From Pseudomonadota bacterium (GTDB lineage Bacteria > Pseudomonadota > Alphaproteobacteria > Micropepsales > Micropepsaceae), in NCBI GenBank assembly GCA_018241025.1, contig JAFEEQ010000025.1:62001-126000 (forward strand): 64,000 bases of DNA. Direction: 5' to 3'. Shown here piece after piece: positions 18,691 through 29,166 of this stretch. The notes under the pieces are model-generated. The model had not been told where the DNA came from. It saw nothing but the letters and a program-made list of their open reading frames with translations, and ran no database searches. Each line of letters begins with the position of its first letter. The stretch's first letter is position 1. The translations under genes and the position numbers were made by a program.

Positions 18691-18704
18691 TGACAAGCGT
18701 TTCA
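18691..18704. promoter_or_regulatory. LacI-type candidate operator 2
   Basis: TGACAAGCGTTTCA is an imperfect palindrome close to the general LacI-family form TGAAA-GC-TTTCA. It lies 24 bp centre-to-centre from the preceding candidate site, about two helical turns, which would suit cooperative binding at the aldolase-kinase-isomerase promoter. Confidence 0.35.
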
Positions 18705-18748
18705 AGCCGGGGCAAAGTGCCGGCTCATACGCAAAATCGGGGTACGAA

Positions 18749-19422
18749 ATGGCCAGGGACCGGCTTCAGACGCTGGGCGCGATGATCGATCAGGGCGTGA
18801 TACCGGTCTTCTATCACCCCGATGTCGAGGTCTGCACGAAGGTGATCCAGGCCTGCGCCAATGGCGGCGCCAAGTGCATCGAGTTCACCAATCGCGGCGA
18901 CTTTGCCGCGCATGTCTTCCTCGACGTGACCCGCCATTTCGCCAAGGCCGATCCCAGCGTGATCATGGGGGTCGGCTCGATCGTCGATGCACCGACGGCC
19001 GGTCTCTATATCGCCAACGGCGCCAACTTCGTCGTCGGCCCGATGACGAATGCCGAGGTCGCGCGCCTGTGCAACCGGCGCGGCATTCCCTATTCGCCGG
19101 GCTGCGGCTCGGCGACGGAAATATCCGAGGCGCAGGAACTCGGCTGCGAGATCGTCAAGATGTTTCCGGGCGAGAGCGTCGGCGGGCCGGCCTTCGTCAA
19201 GGCGGTGCTCGGACCGATGCCATGGACGAAGATCATGCCGACCGGTGGCGTCGAAGCGACGGAGGAGTCGCTGCGCGCCTGGTTCGGCGCCGGCATCGTC
19301 GCCGCCGGAATCGGTTCGAACCTGATCACCAAGGCACTGCTCGATGCGAAGAACTACGATGGCATCGAGAAGAAAGTGCGCGAGACGGTCGCGCTGGTGA
19401 AATCCATCCGGGCAGGAAAATG

Positions 19423-19423
<1 letters not shown>
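18749..19423 (+). CDS. eda: 2-dehydro-3-deoxy-6-phosphogluconate (KDPG) aldolase
   Basis: This 224-residue class I aldolase cleaves KDPG to pyruvate and glyceraldehyde-3-phosphate. The Schiff-base lysine is Lys137 in EIVKMFPGE. The substrate-binding Glu/Arg pair is in KCIEFTNRGD, and the phosphate loop is TGGVEATEES. Relatives also act on 4-hydroxy-2-oxoglutarate or the 6-phosphogalactonate isomer. ATG 18749 was chosen because the domain begins there; a longer in-frame start at 18578 would run through the operator-like palindromes. The stop overlaps the next start (TGATG), so it is coupled to the kinase. Confidence 0.88.
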
Positions 19424-20526
<1,103 letters not shown>

Positions 20527-20536
20527 GCGTGATCAG

Positions 20537-21931
20537 GTGACAGCGCTTTCGCTTCATCCCGATCGTTTCTTCCCGGCCGATCCGGCAACGCGGAAAATCG
20601 CGCGCGAACTGTTCGCGCTTGTCGAGCATCTGCCGATCCTGTCGCCGCACGGCCATACCGATCCGAAATGGTTCGCCGCCGACGCGCCTTTCGAAGATGC
20701 AACCAGTTTGCTGCTCTGGCCGGACCATTATGTGCTGCGCATGCTCTATTCGCAGGGCATCGCGTTCGAGGACCTCGGCATCGGTGACGCCGCCGCGGAC
20801 CGGCGCAAGGTGTGGCGCCTGTTCGGCGCCAACTATCACCTGTTTCGGGGTACGCCGTCGCGGCTCTGGCTCGATCATGTCTTCGCCACGGTGTTCGGCC
20901 TGACGGAACGGCTGGACGCGCGCACGGCCGACAGCTATTTCGACGCTATCGCGGCGGCGCTGGCGACGCCGGCATTCCGGCCGCGCGCGCTCTTCAAGCG
21001 CTTCAACATCGAAAAGCTCGCGACCACGGAAGGTGCGCTCGATGCGCTTGGCGACCATGACGTGCTGGCGCGCGACTGGCCCGGCCGTGTGATCACGACC
21101 TATCGTCCGGACGATGTCGTCGATCCCGATGGCGCGAACTTCACGGGCAATGTCGAATCCTTCGGAGCTGTCACGGGCGAGGCTACGTCCACCTGGCAGG
21201 GTTATCTCGCCGCGCACCGGATACGCCGGGCCTATTTCCGCTCGCGCGGCGCGACCGCGACGGATCACGGCCATCCGAGCGCGCAAAGCGCGGAGCTGTC
21301 TGCGGCGGAAGGGCAAGCCTTGCTCGACCGCCTTCTCGCAGGACGGCGTGAGGCCGGCGATGCGGAGCTGTTTCGGGCGGCGATGCTGACCGAAATGGCG
21401 AAGATGTCGCTCGAGGACGGGATGACGATGCAGATTCATCCCGGCAGCTTCCGAAATCACAATCCGCAGCTCTTTGCGCAGTACGGGCCCAATGCCGGCG
21501 CCGACATTCCTGTGGCGATGGATTATGTTCGCGCGCTGAAACCGCTGCTCGATGCCGTCGGCAATCGCGCGGATTTCACCCTGATCCTCTTCACGCTGGA
21601 CGAGTCGACCTATGCGCGCGAGCTGGCGCCGCTGGCCGGGCACTATCCCTGCTTGAAACTGGGTCCGGCCTGGTGGTTCCACGATTCGCCGGAAGGCATG
21701 ATGCGTTTCCGGCGCATGACGACGGAGACCGCCGGCTTCTACAACACAGCCGGCTTCAACGACGACACGCGAGCCTTCCTGTCGATCCCGGCACGCCACG
21801 ACCTTGCCCGGCGCATCGACGCGGCCTGGCTCGCCGAGCTGGTCGCCACGCATCGGCTTGGCGAGGACGAGGCCCAGGAACTGGTCGTTGCGCTTGCCTA
21901 CGGACTGGCAAAGGCCGCTTACAAGCTGTGA
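20537..21931 (+). CDS. uxaC: Uronate isomerase (glucuronate isomerase)
   Basis: This 464-residue amidohydrolase-superfamily enzyme converts D-glucuronate to D-fructuronate, or galacturonate to tagaturonate. Visible UxaC marks are the N-terminal metal motif LSPHGHTDPKWFA, the WLDHVFATVFG segment, MTMQIHPGSFRNHN, and the C-terminal LKLGPAWWFHDSPEGMMRFRR with FYNTAGFNDDTRAFLSIPARHD. Length is normal for the family. The start is GTG at 20537, ten bases after the kinase stop. It is the last gene of the aldolase-kinase-isomerase group; its stop codon sits in the first unit of a 15-bp tandem repeat. Confidence 0.93.
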   Translation: MTALSLHPDRFFPADPATRKIARELFALVEHLPILSPHGHTDPKWFAADAPFEDATSLLLWPDHYVLRMLYSQGIAFEDLGIGDAAADRRKVWRLFGANYHLFRGTPSRLWLDHVFATVFGLTERLDARTADSYFDAIAAALATPAFRPRALFKRFNIEKLATTEGALDALGDHDVLARDWPGRVITTYRPDDVVDPDGANFTGNVESFGAVTGEATSTWQGYLAAHRIRRAYFRSRGATATDHGHPSAQSAELSAAEGQALLDRLLAGRREAGDAELFRAAMLTEMAKMSLEDGMTMQIHPGSFRNHNPQLFAQYGPNAGADIPVAMDYVRALKPLLDAVGNRADFTLILFTLDESTYARELAPLAGHYPCLKLGPAWWFHDSPEGMMRFRRMTTETAGFYNTAGFNDDTRAFLSIPARHDLARRIDAAWLAELVATHRLGEDEAQELVVALAYGLAKAAYKL

Positions 21932-21966
21932 CGGGGCAAGCTGTGACGCGGCGAGCTGTGACGGGC
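21923..21966. repeat. 15-bp tandem repeat spanning the uxaC stop codon
   Basis: Almost three copies of a unit like AAGCTGTGACGGGGC (21923-21937, 21938-21952, 21953-21966). The first contains the uxaC codons Lys-Leu-stop. Because the unit is a multiple of three, the stop codon is repeated in frame. It looks like replication slippage. Confidence 0.8.
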
Positions 21967-22354
21967 AAAACTTGTTGGACCGGTTAATGGCCGGGGGCCC
22001 AGTATCGCTTTCCCGATTTCGCCGGTACGATCGCATGTTTCCAGCGTGAAGTTCCTCGCGAAGAGGCGCCCGTGCGGCAGTCGTACCAGTAACGGCCCCA
22101 AATTGAGCGTGCTATACGACGTGCAGCCTATTGCTGTTTGCTATAGGCAGGCCAATCAAGCCGTTGGGGGTGGGATGACCAGATTCGGTGAGAGTTCATG
22201 CAGTCGCCCGCTCGCCCGGGAGTATTGCCAGAGGCCATCTATTCGCTCCAATTGAGCGCGAAGAATTGCCCGTTGCGGTGCAGCCGTTCATGCTGCAACC
22301 TTCGCGCGTAAGTTCATCAGCCGAAATTCCAGGAAAAGTCCGAGATTCCAACGC
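21967..22354. other. Intergenic stretch without a recognised gene
   Basis: This interval between uxaC and the sugar transferase holds no convincing coding sequence. A 69-codon frame at 22046-22255 has no homology I recognise. The nonamer AATTGAGCG occurs at 22101-22109 and 22250-22258, and a GCCTAT...ATAGGC inverted repeat lies near 22126-22148. These could belong to the sugar-transferase promoter, but nothing is certain. Local composition is less GC-rich than in the flanking genes. Confidence 0.5.
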
Positions 22355-23344
22355 ATGAGCAAGCCGCCGGGATTGAATTGGCGACTCGATACTCCGCGTG
22401 CGGGAGACGTCGTTCCTGCGCTTTTGGTGGCGGACTCACCTCTCGCCGACGACGTCACCCACGCCGTCAACGGCAAATCAGGGTTCGGATTTGAGATCGC
22501 GGGGCGGGAGCCCTTGGCGGGGCGTGCAGCGAAGGAATTGCATGCCGCGATCGTCGAGCGGGTGAAGGCAGATGGCTTCGCCACCCTGGTTGTCCCTGCC
22601 CATGCGCTCGACGACAAATGCGCCACGGCCGAGTGCGATGCACTGCATGGCATGCGGCGCATTGAGCTGGAGAGCCTCTATGAGGATCTCTTCGGCCGTG
22701 TCGCCCTGCCGTTGATCGACGATTCCTGGTTCGCCGAAGTGCGGGCCTCCAAACCCAACTGGCTTTATGAACCGCTGAAGCGGACGATCGACATCGTTCT
22801 ATCCGGGCTTGCGCTGGTTCTGCTGTCCCCTGTGTGGCTCGTGATCGCGCTGGCGCTCACCGTTCAGGGCGGGCCGCCGCTGATCTTCCAGGAGCGGGTC
22901 GGACGCGACGGCAAGACCTTCGCACTGCTGAAATTCCGCACCATGCTGTTCGACGACGGCGAAGATCCGGAAAAGAAGAAGCATAACCGCATCACGAAGA
23001 TCGGCGCATTCCTGCGCCGCACGCAGCTCGACGAGGCGCCGCAGTTCTGGAACGTGCTTCGCGGCGACCTGTCGTTGATCGGACCGCGGCCGGAAATCCC
23101 CCACCTCGTCGCCACCTATGCCGCTGAGATACCGTACTATCTGGAGCGGCATTCTATCCGGCCGGGCATTTCTGGATGGGCCCAGATCAAGCACGCCTCG
23201 CCGCCCAAATTCGGCCTCGACGTCGAAGCGACGCGGGAAAAACTGTCCTACGACCTCTACTATCTGCGGCATCGTTCGATCGCGATGGAGATCGCGGTCA
23301 TCCTCGGAACGTTGAAGCAGCTGCTCGGCGGCTCCAGCCGCTGA
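22355..23344 (+). CDS. Polyprenyl-phosphate sugar-1-phosphate transferase (WcaJ/ExoY-like)
   Basis: This 329-residue membrane enzyme starts exopolysaccharide or O-unit synthesis by moving a sugar-1-phosphate from a nucleotide sugar to undecaprenyl phosphate. After a variable N-terminal region of about 140 residues there is one reentrant or TM helix (IDIVLSGLALVLLSPVWLVI). The catalytic domain follows: FQERVGRDGKTFALLKFRTM, LDEAPQFWNVLRGDLSLIGPRPE and RPGISGWAQI. It lies within the uronate catabolism genes but belongs functionally with the Wzz-like gene near 2-4 kb. Promoter elements should be in the preceding 400 bp. Confidence 0.92.
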   Translation: MSKPPGLNWRLDTPRAGDVVPALLVADSPLADDVTHAVNGKSGFGFEIAGREPLAGRAAKELHAAIVERVKADGFATLVVPAHALDDKCATAECDALHGMRRIELESLYEDLFGRVALPLIDDSWFAEVRASKPNWLYEPLKRTIDIVLSGLALVLLSPVWLVIALALTVQGGPPLIFQERVGRDGKTFALLKFRTMLFDDGEDPEKKKHNRITKIGAFLRRTQLDEAPQFWNVLRGDLSLIGPRPEIPHLVATYAAEIPYYLERHSIRPGISGWAQIKHASPPKFGLDVEATREKLSYDLYYLRHRSIAMEIAVILGTLKQLLGGSSR

Positions 23345-23416
23345 AACGGAAGCAGGTGCGCATTCGCCTGTGCCGGGGTAGATAGTCTGTCGTCCGAGAA
23401 CATCCTGGATTGTCGA

Positions 23417-24628
23417 ATGGCCAAGATCCGCTCCGCCCGCGTCATCGTCTGCTCGCCCGGGCGCAACTTCGTCACCCTGAAGATCGAGACCGAGGACGGC
23501 TTGACCGGGCTCGGCGACGCGACGCTGAACGGCCGCGAGCTGAGCGTGGCGAGCTATCTCACCGATCATGTCATCCCTTGCCTGATCGGCCGCGACGCGC
23601 ATCAGATCGAGGACATCTGGCAGTATCTCTATCGCGGTGCCTATTGGCGGCGCGGGCCGGTGACGATGTCGGCCATCGCCGCGGTCGACACCGCGCTGTG
23701 GGACATCAAGGGCAAGGTCGCGGGCCTGCCGGTCTATCAGCTGCTCGGCGGCGCCTGCCGCGAGGGCGTGATGGTCTATGGTCATGCTAATGGCGCGACG
23801 GTGGAAGAGACCGTCGCCGAGGCGATGAAATACAAGGCCGAGGGCTACAAGGCGATCCGTCTGCAATCGGGCGTGCCGGGTCTTGCCTCGACCTACGGCG
23901 TTTCGAAGGACAAGAAGTTCTACGAGCCGGCCGACGCCGATCTGCCGACCGAGAATGTCTGGTCGACGCCCAAATACATGCGCAGCGTGCCGGAGCTGTT
24001 TGCGAAAGCGCGCGAGGCGCTCGGTTGGGACGTGCATCTGCTGCACGACGTGCATCACCGGCTGACGCCGATCGAGGCGGGAAGGCTGGGCAAGGATCTC
24101 GAACCGTATCGCCCGTTCTGGCTCGAAGACGCGGTGGCGGCAGAAAACCAGGCCGGCTTTCGCACCATCCGCCAGCACACCACGACGCCGCTCGCGGTCG
24201 GCGAGGTGTTCAACACGATCTGGGACGCCAAGCAGCTGATCGAAGAGCAGCTGATCGACTATATCCGCATGACGGTGGTGCATGGCGGCGGCATCACCCA
24301 TCTGCGCCGCGTCGCGAGCCTTGCCGATCTCAACCATGTGCGCACCGGCTGCCACGGCGCGACAGACCTGTCGCCGGTCTGCATGGCGGCGGCGCTGCAT
24401 TTCGACATCTCGGTGCCGAATTTCGGCGTGCAGGAATACATGCTGCACACGAAGGAGACCGACAAGGTCTTCCCGCATGCCTACACCTTCAAGGACGGCA
24501 TGCTGCATCCGGGCGAGGCCCCGGGGCTCGGCGTCGAAATCGACGAAGACCTGGCGGCGAAGTATCCCTACAGGCGCGCCTATCTGCCGGTGAACCGTCT
24601 CGAAGACGGCAGCATGACGAACTGGTGA
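23417..24628 (+). CDS. manD: D-mannonate dehydratase, enolase superfamily (ManD)
   Basis: This 403-residue enolase-superfamily enzyme dehydrates D-mannonate to 2-keto-3-deoxygluconate. It carries the ManD marks: the N-terminal capping domain ([31 protein letters not shown]), [13 protein letters not shown], the acid/base-metal segment [11 protein letters not shown], and metal ligands in [11 protein letters not shown] and LAVGEVFNT. It ends in the typical [21 protein letters not shown]. It is unrelated to the UxuA fold, so this organism uses the alternative dehydratase. The stop overlaps the GTG of the glycosidase by four bases (GTGA), so the two are coupled. Confidence 0.93.
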   Translation: MAKIRSARVIVCSPGRNFVTLKIETEDGLTGLGDATLNGRELSVASYLTDHVIPCLIGRDAHQIEDIWQYLYRGAYWRRGPVTMSAIAAVDTALWDIKGKVAGLPVYQLLGGACREGVMVYGHANGATVEETVAEAMKYKAEGYKAIRLQSGVPGLASTYGVSKDKKFYEPADADLPTENVWSTPKYMRSVPELFAKAREALGWDVHLLHDVHHRLTPIEAGRLGKDLEPYRPFWLEDAVAAENQAGFRTIRQHTTTPLAVGEVFNTIWDAKQLIEEQLIDYIRMTVVHGGGITHLRRVASLADLNHVRTGCHGATDLSPVCMAAALHFDISVPNFGVQEYMLHTKETDKVFPHAYTFKDGMLHPGEAPGLGVEIDEDLAAKYPYRRAYLPVNRLEDGSMTNW

Positions 24629-26955
24629 GCACGCTCGCCAACCCGCCGGTCTTCCGTCTCGCCGATGAAGACGGTAATCGCCTGACCTTCGTTAGCGACG
24701 GGCCCGCGGTCGCTTATGTCTTCGTGCTCGAAAAGCACATCATGCGAGTGATGGTCCTGCCCGACGGCAAGATCAAGCATTCGAAAAGCTGGGCCATCGC
24801 CATCGGCCGGGACGACGTGCCCGCGAGCGGGCGCGACCGCTTCGACCTGTCCGGATTCCGGCTTCCCGATTTCGCCATCGACGACACGCAGGACGGCAAG
24901 ATCGTCGTCGAGACGGCCTGGCTGCGCCTCACCATCGGTCTACGCGGCTTTCTCTGCACCTGGGAGAGTTACGACGATACGGCGGACGGTCTGGTCGAGG
25001 TCCTGAAAGACCGGCCGACCCAGGCCTACAATTTCGGCTGGTGGGACGATCGCGTGCACCACTACCTCGTGCGCGAGCCGGGCGAGATGTATTTCGGCCT
25101 CGGCGAGCGCTCCGGCGCGGTGGACCGCGCGGGACGCCGCTTCCGCATGAACAATGTCGACGCGATGGGCTATGACGCGAAGACGTCGGACCCGCTCTAC
25201 AAGCACATTCCCTATTACATCACGCGCAAGCCGAATGGCGCGACGGTGGGGCTGTTCTACGACACGCTGTCGGACTGCACCTTCGACATGGGCTGCGAGC
25301 GCAGCAACTATCACGGCCTGTTCCGCAGTTTCGTCGCCGACCACGGCGATCTCGACTATTACGTCATCGGCCACGATATCCAGGGCATCGTCGCAGGCTT
25401 CACCTGGCTGACCGGCTCGCCGGCCTTCCTGCCGAAATGGGCGCTCGGCTATTCCGGCTCGACGATGAGCTATACCGACCGGCCGGATGCGCAAGCCGCG
25501 ATGATGGAGTTCATCGCGAAGTGCAAGGAACACGACATCCTGTGCGACTCCTTCCATCTCTCGTCTGGCTATACCTCCATCGGCGACAAGCGTTACGTCT
25601 TCCACTGGAACCGCGACAAGTTTCCCGATCCTGCGGCCTTCGTGCGGTCTTATGCCGAGAAAGGCGTGCGGCTGATCCCGAACATCAAGCCGGCGCTGCT
25701 GCACGATCATCCGCTGTTCGCCGAGGCGCGCGACAAGGGTCTGCTGATCACCGACGGAGACGGAGCGCCGGAATGGGTGCAGTTCTGGGGTGCGCACGGC
25801 GCCTATCTCGATTTTACCAATCCGAAGACGCTGGCGTGGTGGAAGGAGAAGGTGACGATGTCTCTCCTCGTGCCCGGCATGGCCGGGACGTGGAACGACA
25901 ACAATGAGTTCGAGATCGTCTCGCCGTGCGCACAGGCGAAGATCGGTCCCGCCATCGAGACCAAGCCGCTGCAAACCATGCTGATGATGCGCGCCTCGCG
26001 TGAGGCCCAGCTCGCGCGCGCGCCGGACAAGCGGCCGTTCCTCGTCTCGCGCAGCGGCGCGGCGGGGATGCAGCGCTACGTCCAGACCTGGTCGGGCGAC
26101 AATTATACGAGCTGGGAAACGCTCAAATGGAACATCCGCATGGGTCTCGGCCTCGCGCTCAGCGGCGTATCGAACACCGGCCATGATGTCGGCGGCTTCG
26201 ACGGGCCGAAGCCGGATGCGGAGCTGTTCGCACGCTGGGTCGGCTTCGGCATCTTCATGCCGCGCTTTTCGATCCATTCCTGGAACACCGACCGCAGCGC
26301 CAACGAACCCTGGATGCATCCCGGCGTCACGCCGGTGGTGCGCGACCTGATCAAGTTGCGCTATCGCCTGCTGCCCTATCTTTATGATCTCAGCCATCGC
26401 TACGCGACGCTCTACGAGCCGATCATTCGGCCGGCCTTTCACGACTTCCCCGACGATCCGAGGTGCTTCGAAGATAGCGACGACATGCTGCTCGGGCCGT
26501 CGCTGCTGGTCGTGGCGGTGGTCGAGAAAGGCGCGGCGACGCGCAAGGTCTATCTGCCGGCGGGCGAAACCTGGTTCGACTGGTGGACGGGCGAGATCTT
26601 CGAGGGCGGACAGACCGTGACGCGGCCCGCGCCGATCGACCGCCCGCCGCTCTTCGCCCGCGCGGGCAGCGTGATCGCGCTCAACATCGCCGAGCAGCAT
26701 TTCGGTTCGCGGGCCGATACGCGCGGCTTCGCGGTGTTCCCGGTCGCCGAAGGAGCCTTCTCCGACGACATCTACGACGACGACGGCGAGTCGCTCGATC
26801 CGGCCGCAATCATCTGGCGGGTCGCTGTGACTTGCACGCGGGACGAGATCGCCATCGCGGTGACGGCCGGCGATGCGCCCGCCGACGCGCCGATCATCCT
26901 GCCGGCGACCGAGACCCGCCGCGTCACCGTCACCGGCGGGCGGCGCGTTGACTGA
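24625..26955 (+). CDS. GH31-family alpha-glycosidase
   Basis: This 776-residue GH31 enzyme has an N-terminal galactose-mutarotase-like domain, a TIM barrel with nucleophile Asp425 in [10 protein letters not shown] and acid/base Asp492 in [10 protein letters not shown], and a C-terminal beta domain. The segment [13 protein letters not shown] is also characteristic. It probably acts on alpha-glucosides or alpha-xylosides; coupling to mannonate dehydratase suggests an oligosaccharide carrying a uronic acid. There is no signal peptide, so it acts on imported substrate. The start is GTG at 24625, overlapping the manD stop. The open frame extends upstream through manD out of register, which is not coding. 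Confidence 0.88.
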   Translation: MSTLANPPVFRLADEDGNRLTFVSDGPAVAYVFVLEKHIMRVMVLPDGKIKHSKSWAIAIGRDDVPASGRDRFDLSGFRLPDFAIDDTQDGKIVVETAWLRLTIGLRGFLCTWESYDDTADGLVEVLKDRPTQAYNFGWWDDRVHHYLVREPGEMYFGLGERSGAVDRAGRRFRMNNVDAMGYDAKTSDPLYKHIPYYITRKPNGATVGLFYDTLSDCTFDMGCERSNYHGLFRSFVADHGDLDYYVIGHDIQGIVAGFTWLTGSPAFLPKWALGYSGSTMSYTDRPDAQAAMMEFIAKCKEHDILCDSFHLSSGYTSIGDKRYVFHWNRDKFPDPAAFVRSYAEKGVRLIPNIKPALLHDHPLFAEARDKGLLITDGDGAPEWVQFWGAHGAYLDFTNPKTLAWWKEKVTMSLLVPGMAGTWNDNNEFEIVSPCAQAKIGPAIETKPLQTMLMMRASREAQLARAPDKRPFLVSRSGAAGMQRYVQTWSGDNYTSWETLKWNIRMGLGLALSGVSNTGHDVGGFDGPKPDAELFARWVGFGIFMPRFSIHSWNTDRSANEPWMHPGVTPVVRDLIKLRYRLLPYLYDLSHRYATLYEPIIRPAFHDFPDDPRCFEDSDDMLLGPSLLVVAVVEKGAATRKVYLPAGETWFDWWTGEIFEGGQTVTRPAPIDRPPLFARAGSVIALNIAEQHFGSRADTRGFAVFPVAEGAFSDDIYDDDGESLDPAAIIWRVAVTCTRDEIAIAVTAGDAPADAPIILPATETRRVTVTGGRRVD

Positions 26956-27000
26956 CGCTGCGGCACGCCGCTTAGCTTCGCCCGATACCGGAGACCCAGA

Positions 27001-27819
27001 ATGAACAGCCCGACGACCGATGCCGCCATGCCCCTGACGCCGGCCGGGACGCATCGCTGGTCGACTTTCGCGGGTCCCGAATGGAGCAATCCGGGCGGCG
27101 GGCTCTGGGGCGGCTATGCCATTGGCCTCGCCATCCGCGTGCTCGACGCCGAGCCCACCGCCACCGGCGAAGCCCTGTCGCTCACGCTCACCTATGCCGC
27201 CGCGCTGCCTTCAGGGCCGATCGATGTGCGCACGCGCTGCCTGCGCCAGGGCCGTTCCATCGGCGTCTGGGAAGTCGAATTGCGGCCGGGCGGCAGCGAC
27301 CAGGTCGGCGTCCACGCCGTCGTCACGATGGCGCAGCGCCCCGCGACGCCACCCTTCGAGTTCGCCAAGATGCCCGAGGTCCCGGGTCCCGAGACGCTTC
27401 CGAAACAGGAATTCGATGGCCCGTCGCAACACTACGGCGCCTCCGCTTTCGAACGCCGCATGTTCGGGAACTTCATGCCCGAGGCGGGCGGCACCAGCGC
27501 GCTTTCCCATGCCTGGGTCCGGCCGCGCCGCGGACCCTTCGACAAGGCGATGCTCGGCATGGTGACGGATTTCTCGCCGCCGCGTTCGATGTACGCGCTC
27601 GGCCGCACCATCAGCACGACAACGCTGTCGCTCACCGTCTATCTCCATGCGACGGAGGAAGAACTCGCGGCGATCGGCGAGGATTTCATCCTGATCGAAT
27701 GCGACGGCCGTGTCGGCTCGCGCGGCGCATCGGATGAGCGCTCGAGCTACTGGAGTCGCGACGGCAAACTGCTGGCGACCAGCGAACAGCTGGCGTGGTA
27801 TCGGGAACGGCCAGCCTAG
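27001..27819 (+). CDS. Acyl-CoA thioesterase-like double hot-dog protein
   Basis: This 272-residue protein matches the TesB-like acyl-CoA thioesterase family: an N-terminal hot-dog half (GGGLWGGYAIGLAIRVL, then SLTLTYAAALPSGPIDVRTRCLRQGRSIGVWEVEL) and a C-terminal half (LSHAWVRPRRGPFDKAMLGMVTDFSPP, TTLSLTVYLHA). The final FILIECDGRVGSRGASDERSSYWSRDGKLLATSEQ is typical. It would hydrolyse a CoA thioester in the cytosol; chain length is unknown. It follows the glycosidase by 45 bp and probably ends the rightward transcript, since a large inverted repeat lies 8 bp after its stop. Confidence 0.8.
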   Translation: MNSPTTDAAMPLTPAGTHRWSTFAGPEWSNPGGGLWGGYAIGLAIRVLDAEPTATGEALSLTLTYAAALPSGPIDVRTRCLRQGRSIGVWEVELRPGGSDQVGVHAVVTMAQRPATPPFEFAKMPEVPGPETLPKQEFDGPSQHYGASAFERRMFGNFMPEAGGTSALSHAWVRPRRGPFDKAMLGMVTDFSPPRSMYALGRTISTTTLSLTVYLHATEEELAAIGEDFILIECDGRVGSRGASDERSSYWSRDGKLLATSEQLAWYRERPA

Positions 27820-27827
27820 CGCCCTCG

Positions 27828-27905
27828 TCCTTCGACAGGCTCAGGATGAGGGCTATTGCAGGATCGGATGCCGATCCAATCCACCATCCTGAGCCTGTCG
27901 AAGGA
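27828..27905. repeat. Intergenic inverted repeat, family A (21-bp perfect arms)
   Basis: The arms 27828-27848 and 27885-27905 are exact reverse complements, separated by 36 bp that include a smaller GGATCGG/CCGATCC palindrome. It lies between the convergent thioesterase and serine-hydrolase genes. The arm sequence (core CTTCGACAGGCTCAGGATG) recurs near 37.4 kb. It can fold into a strong hairpin and may end both transcripts. Confidence 0.85.
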
Positions 27906-27916
27906 TGGCGGGAAGC

Positions 27917-29155
27917 TCAATCCGCAATCGCCGAATACACGATGCTCTTCAGCTGGCCGCGGAAGTTGAAAGCGCCGCTCGGCATCAGCTGGGTCATGAA
28001 CACGACCGCGAGATCGTCCACGGCATCGACCCAGAAGATCGTGCTCGCCGCGCCGCCCCAATACCAGTCGGTGCCGGCGATGCTGCCCGATTGCACGCTG
28101 TCGAGCGTACAGGCGAACCCAAGACCGAAGCCGACGCCCTCATTGGCGGTCTCGGAGAATCCGCCGATCGCCATCTGGGTGAGGTCCTTGTTGTCTTTCA
28201 GATGGTTGCGGTGCATCAGCTCGATGGTGCGAGGTCCCAGGATGCGCGCGCCGTCGAGCTCGCCGCCGCGGCGGAGCATCTCACAGAAGCGGACATAGTC
28301 CGCCGTCGTGCCGGTGAGGCCGCCGCCGCCGGAGAAAAAGCTCGGCTCCTTCAGGTACGTGCTCTTCTCAGGATCGTCGACGAGATGGAGCTTCTTGTCG
28401 GCGCCACGGCGGTAATTGGCGGCGAAGCGTGGCAGCTTCTCTTTGGCGACGGTGAACGCGGTATCGACCATTTTCAGCGGGCCGAAGATTTCGTCTGCCA
28501 GGAATTTATCGAAACGCTTGCCCGAGATGATCTCGACGAGCGCGCCGCAGACATCGGTCGAGAGCGAATACATCCAGCGCTCGCCGGGCTGGTAACGCAG
28601 CGGCACGCGGCCGAGCTTCTGCACGAATTCGCGCAGCGTCTCGCCTTCGCCGCGGCGGACGCCCACCTTGGCGTATTCCTTGTCGACCGGATGGGCGGTG
28701 TCCGGCGCGCCGAGCGCGGCCAGTGCGTTGCCATAGGTGATGCCGCCGGTGTGGCACAGCATGTCGCGCATGCTGACGGGACGGTTCGGCTTCGCGGTCT
28801 CCATCGCATTGCCTTCGCCCGAGACCCAGACGCGATGGTCGCGCCATTCGGGGATGAAGCGGTGCACCGGATCGTTCAGCTGGAAATAGCCGCGCTCGTA
28901 CAGCATCATCAGCGCGACCGAAGTGATCGGCTTGCTCATCGAATAGATGCGGAAGATGGCGTCGTCGACCATCGGCCTGGCGCGCTCGCGGTCCATCTGG
29001 CCGAGCGATGCGAAATAGGCGAGATGGCCCTTGCGCGTCACCGCCACCTGGCAACCGGCGATCTTGCCGTTGTCGATGTAGGAACGCTTCAGGTGATCGG
29101 AAATGCGGTCGAGCCGTCCGGCGGCGAAGCCCGCGGCTTTCGGATTGGTCTCCAT
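27917..29155 (-). CDS. Serine hydrolase of the beta-lactamase class C family
   Basis: This 412-residue penicillin-binding-like esterase has the catalytic SMSK tetrad (IYSMSKPITSVALMM), the tyrosine motif YSLSTDV and a C-terminal WGGAASTIFWVD segment in place of the KTG box. Such proteins hydrolyse esters or lactams, and many act on short-chain esters (EstB-like). No signal peptide is seen, so it is probably cytoplasmic. ATG 29155 follows an AGGGAGA ribosome site; an upstream in-frame codon at 29185 lacks one. It is the last gene of a leftward group after the DUF3089 gene (11-bp gap). Confidence 0.87.
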   Translation of the reverse strand: METNPKAAGFAAGRLDRISDHLKRSYIDNGKIAGCQVAVTRKGHLAYFASLGQMDRERARPMVDDAIFRIYSMSKPITSVALMMLYERGYFQLNDPVHRFIPEWRDHRVWVSGEGNAMETAKPNRPVSMRDMLCHTGGITYGNALAALGAPDTAHPVDKEYAKVGVRRGEGETLREFVQKLGRVPLRYQPGERWMYSLSTDVCGALVEIISGKRFDKFLADEIFGPLKMVDTAFTVAKEKLPRFAANYRRGADKKLHLVDDPEKSTYLKEPSFFSGGGGLTGTTADYVRFCEMLRRGGELDGARILGPRTIELMHRNHLKDNKDLTQMAIGGFSETANEGVGFGLGFACTLDSVQSGSIAGTDWYWGGAASTIFWVDAVDDLAVVFMTQLMPSGAFNFRGQLKSIVYSAIAD

Positions 29156-29166
29156 GTCGTTCTCCC

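Noticed and set aside
18578..18748. Longer N-terminus for the KDPG aldolase
   Set aside because: It would read through the palindromic operator-like sites and has no similarity to the family start.
22046..22255. A 69-codon frame in the gap before the sugar transferase
   Set aside because: No ribosome site, no known domain, and a composition unlike the neighbouring genes.
24025..24624. Upstream extension of the GH31 frame, which might suggest a larger fused enzyme
   Set aside because: This part overlaps manD in another frame and encodes an Arg-rich sequence. The glycosidase starts at GTG 24625.
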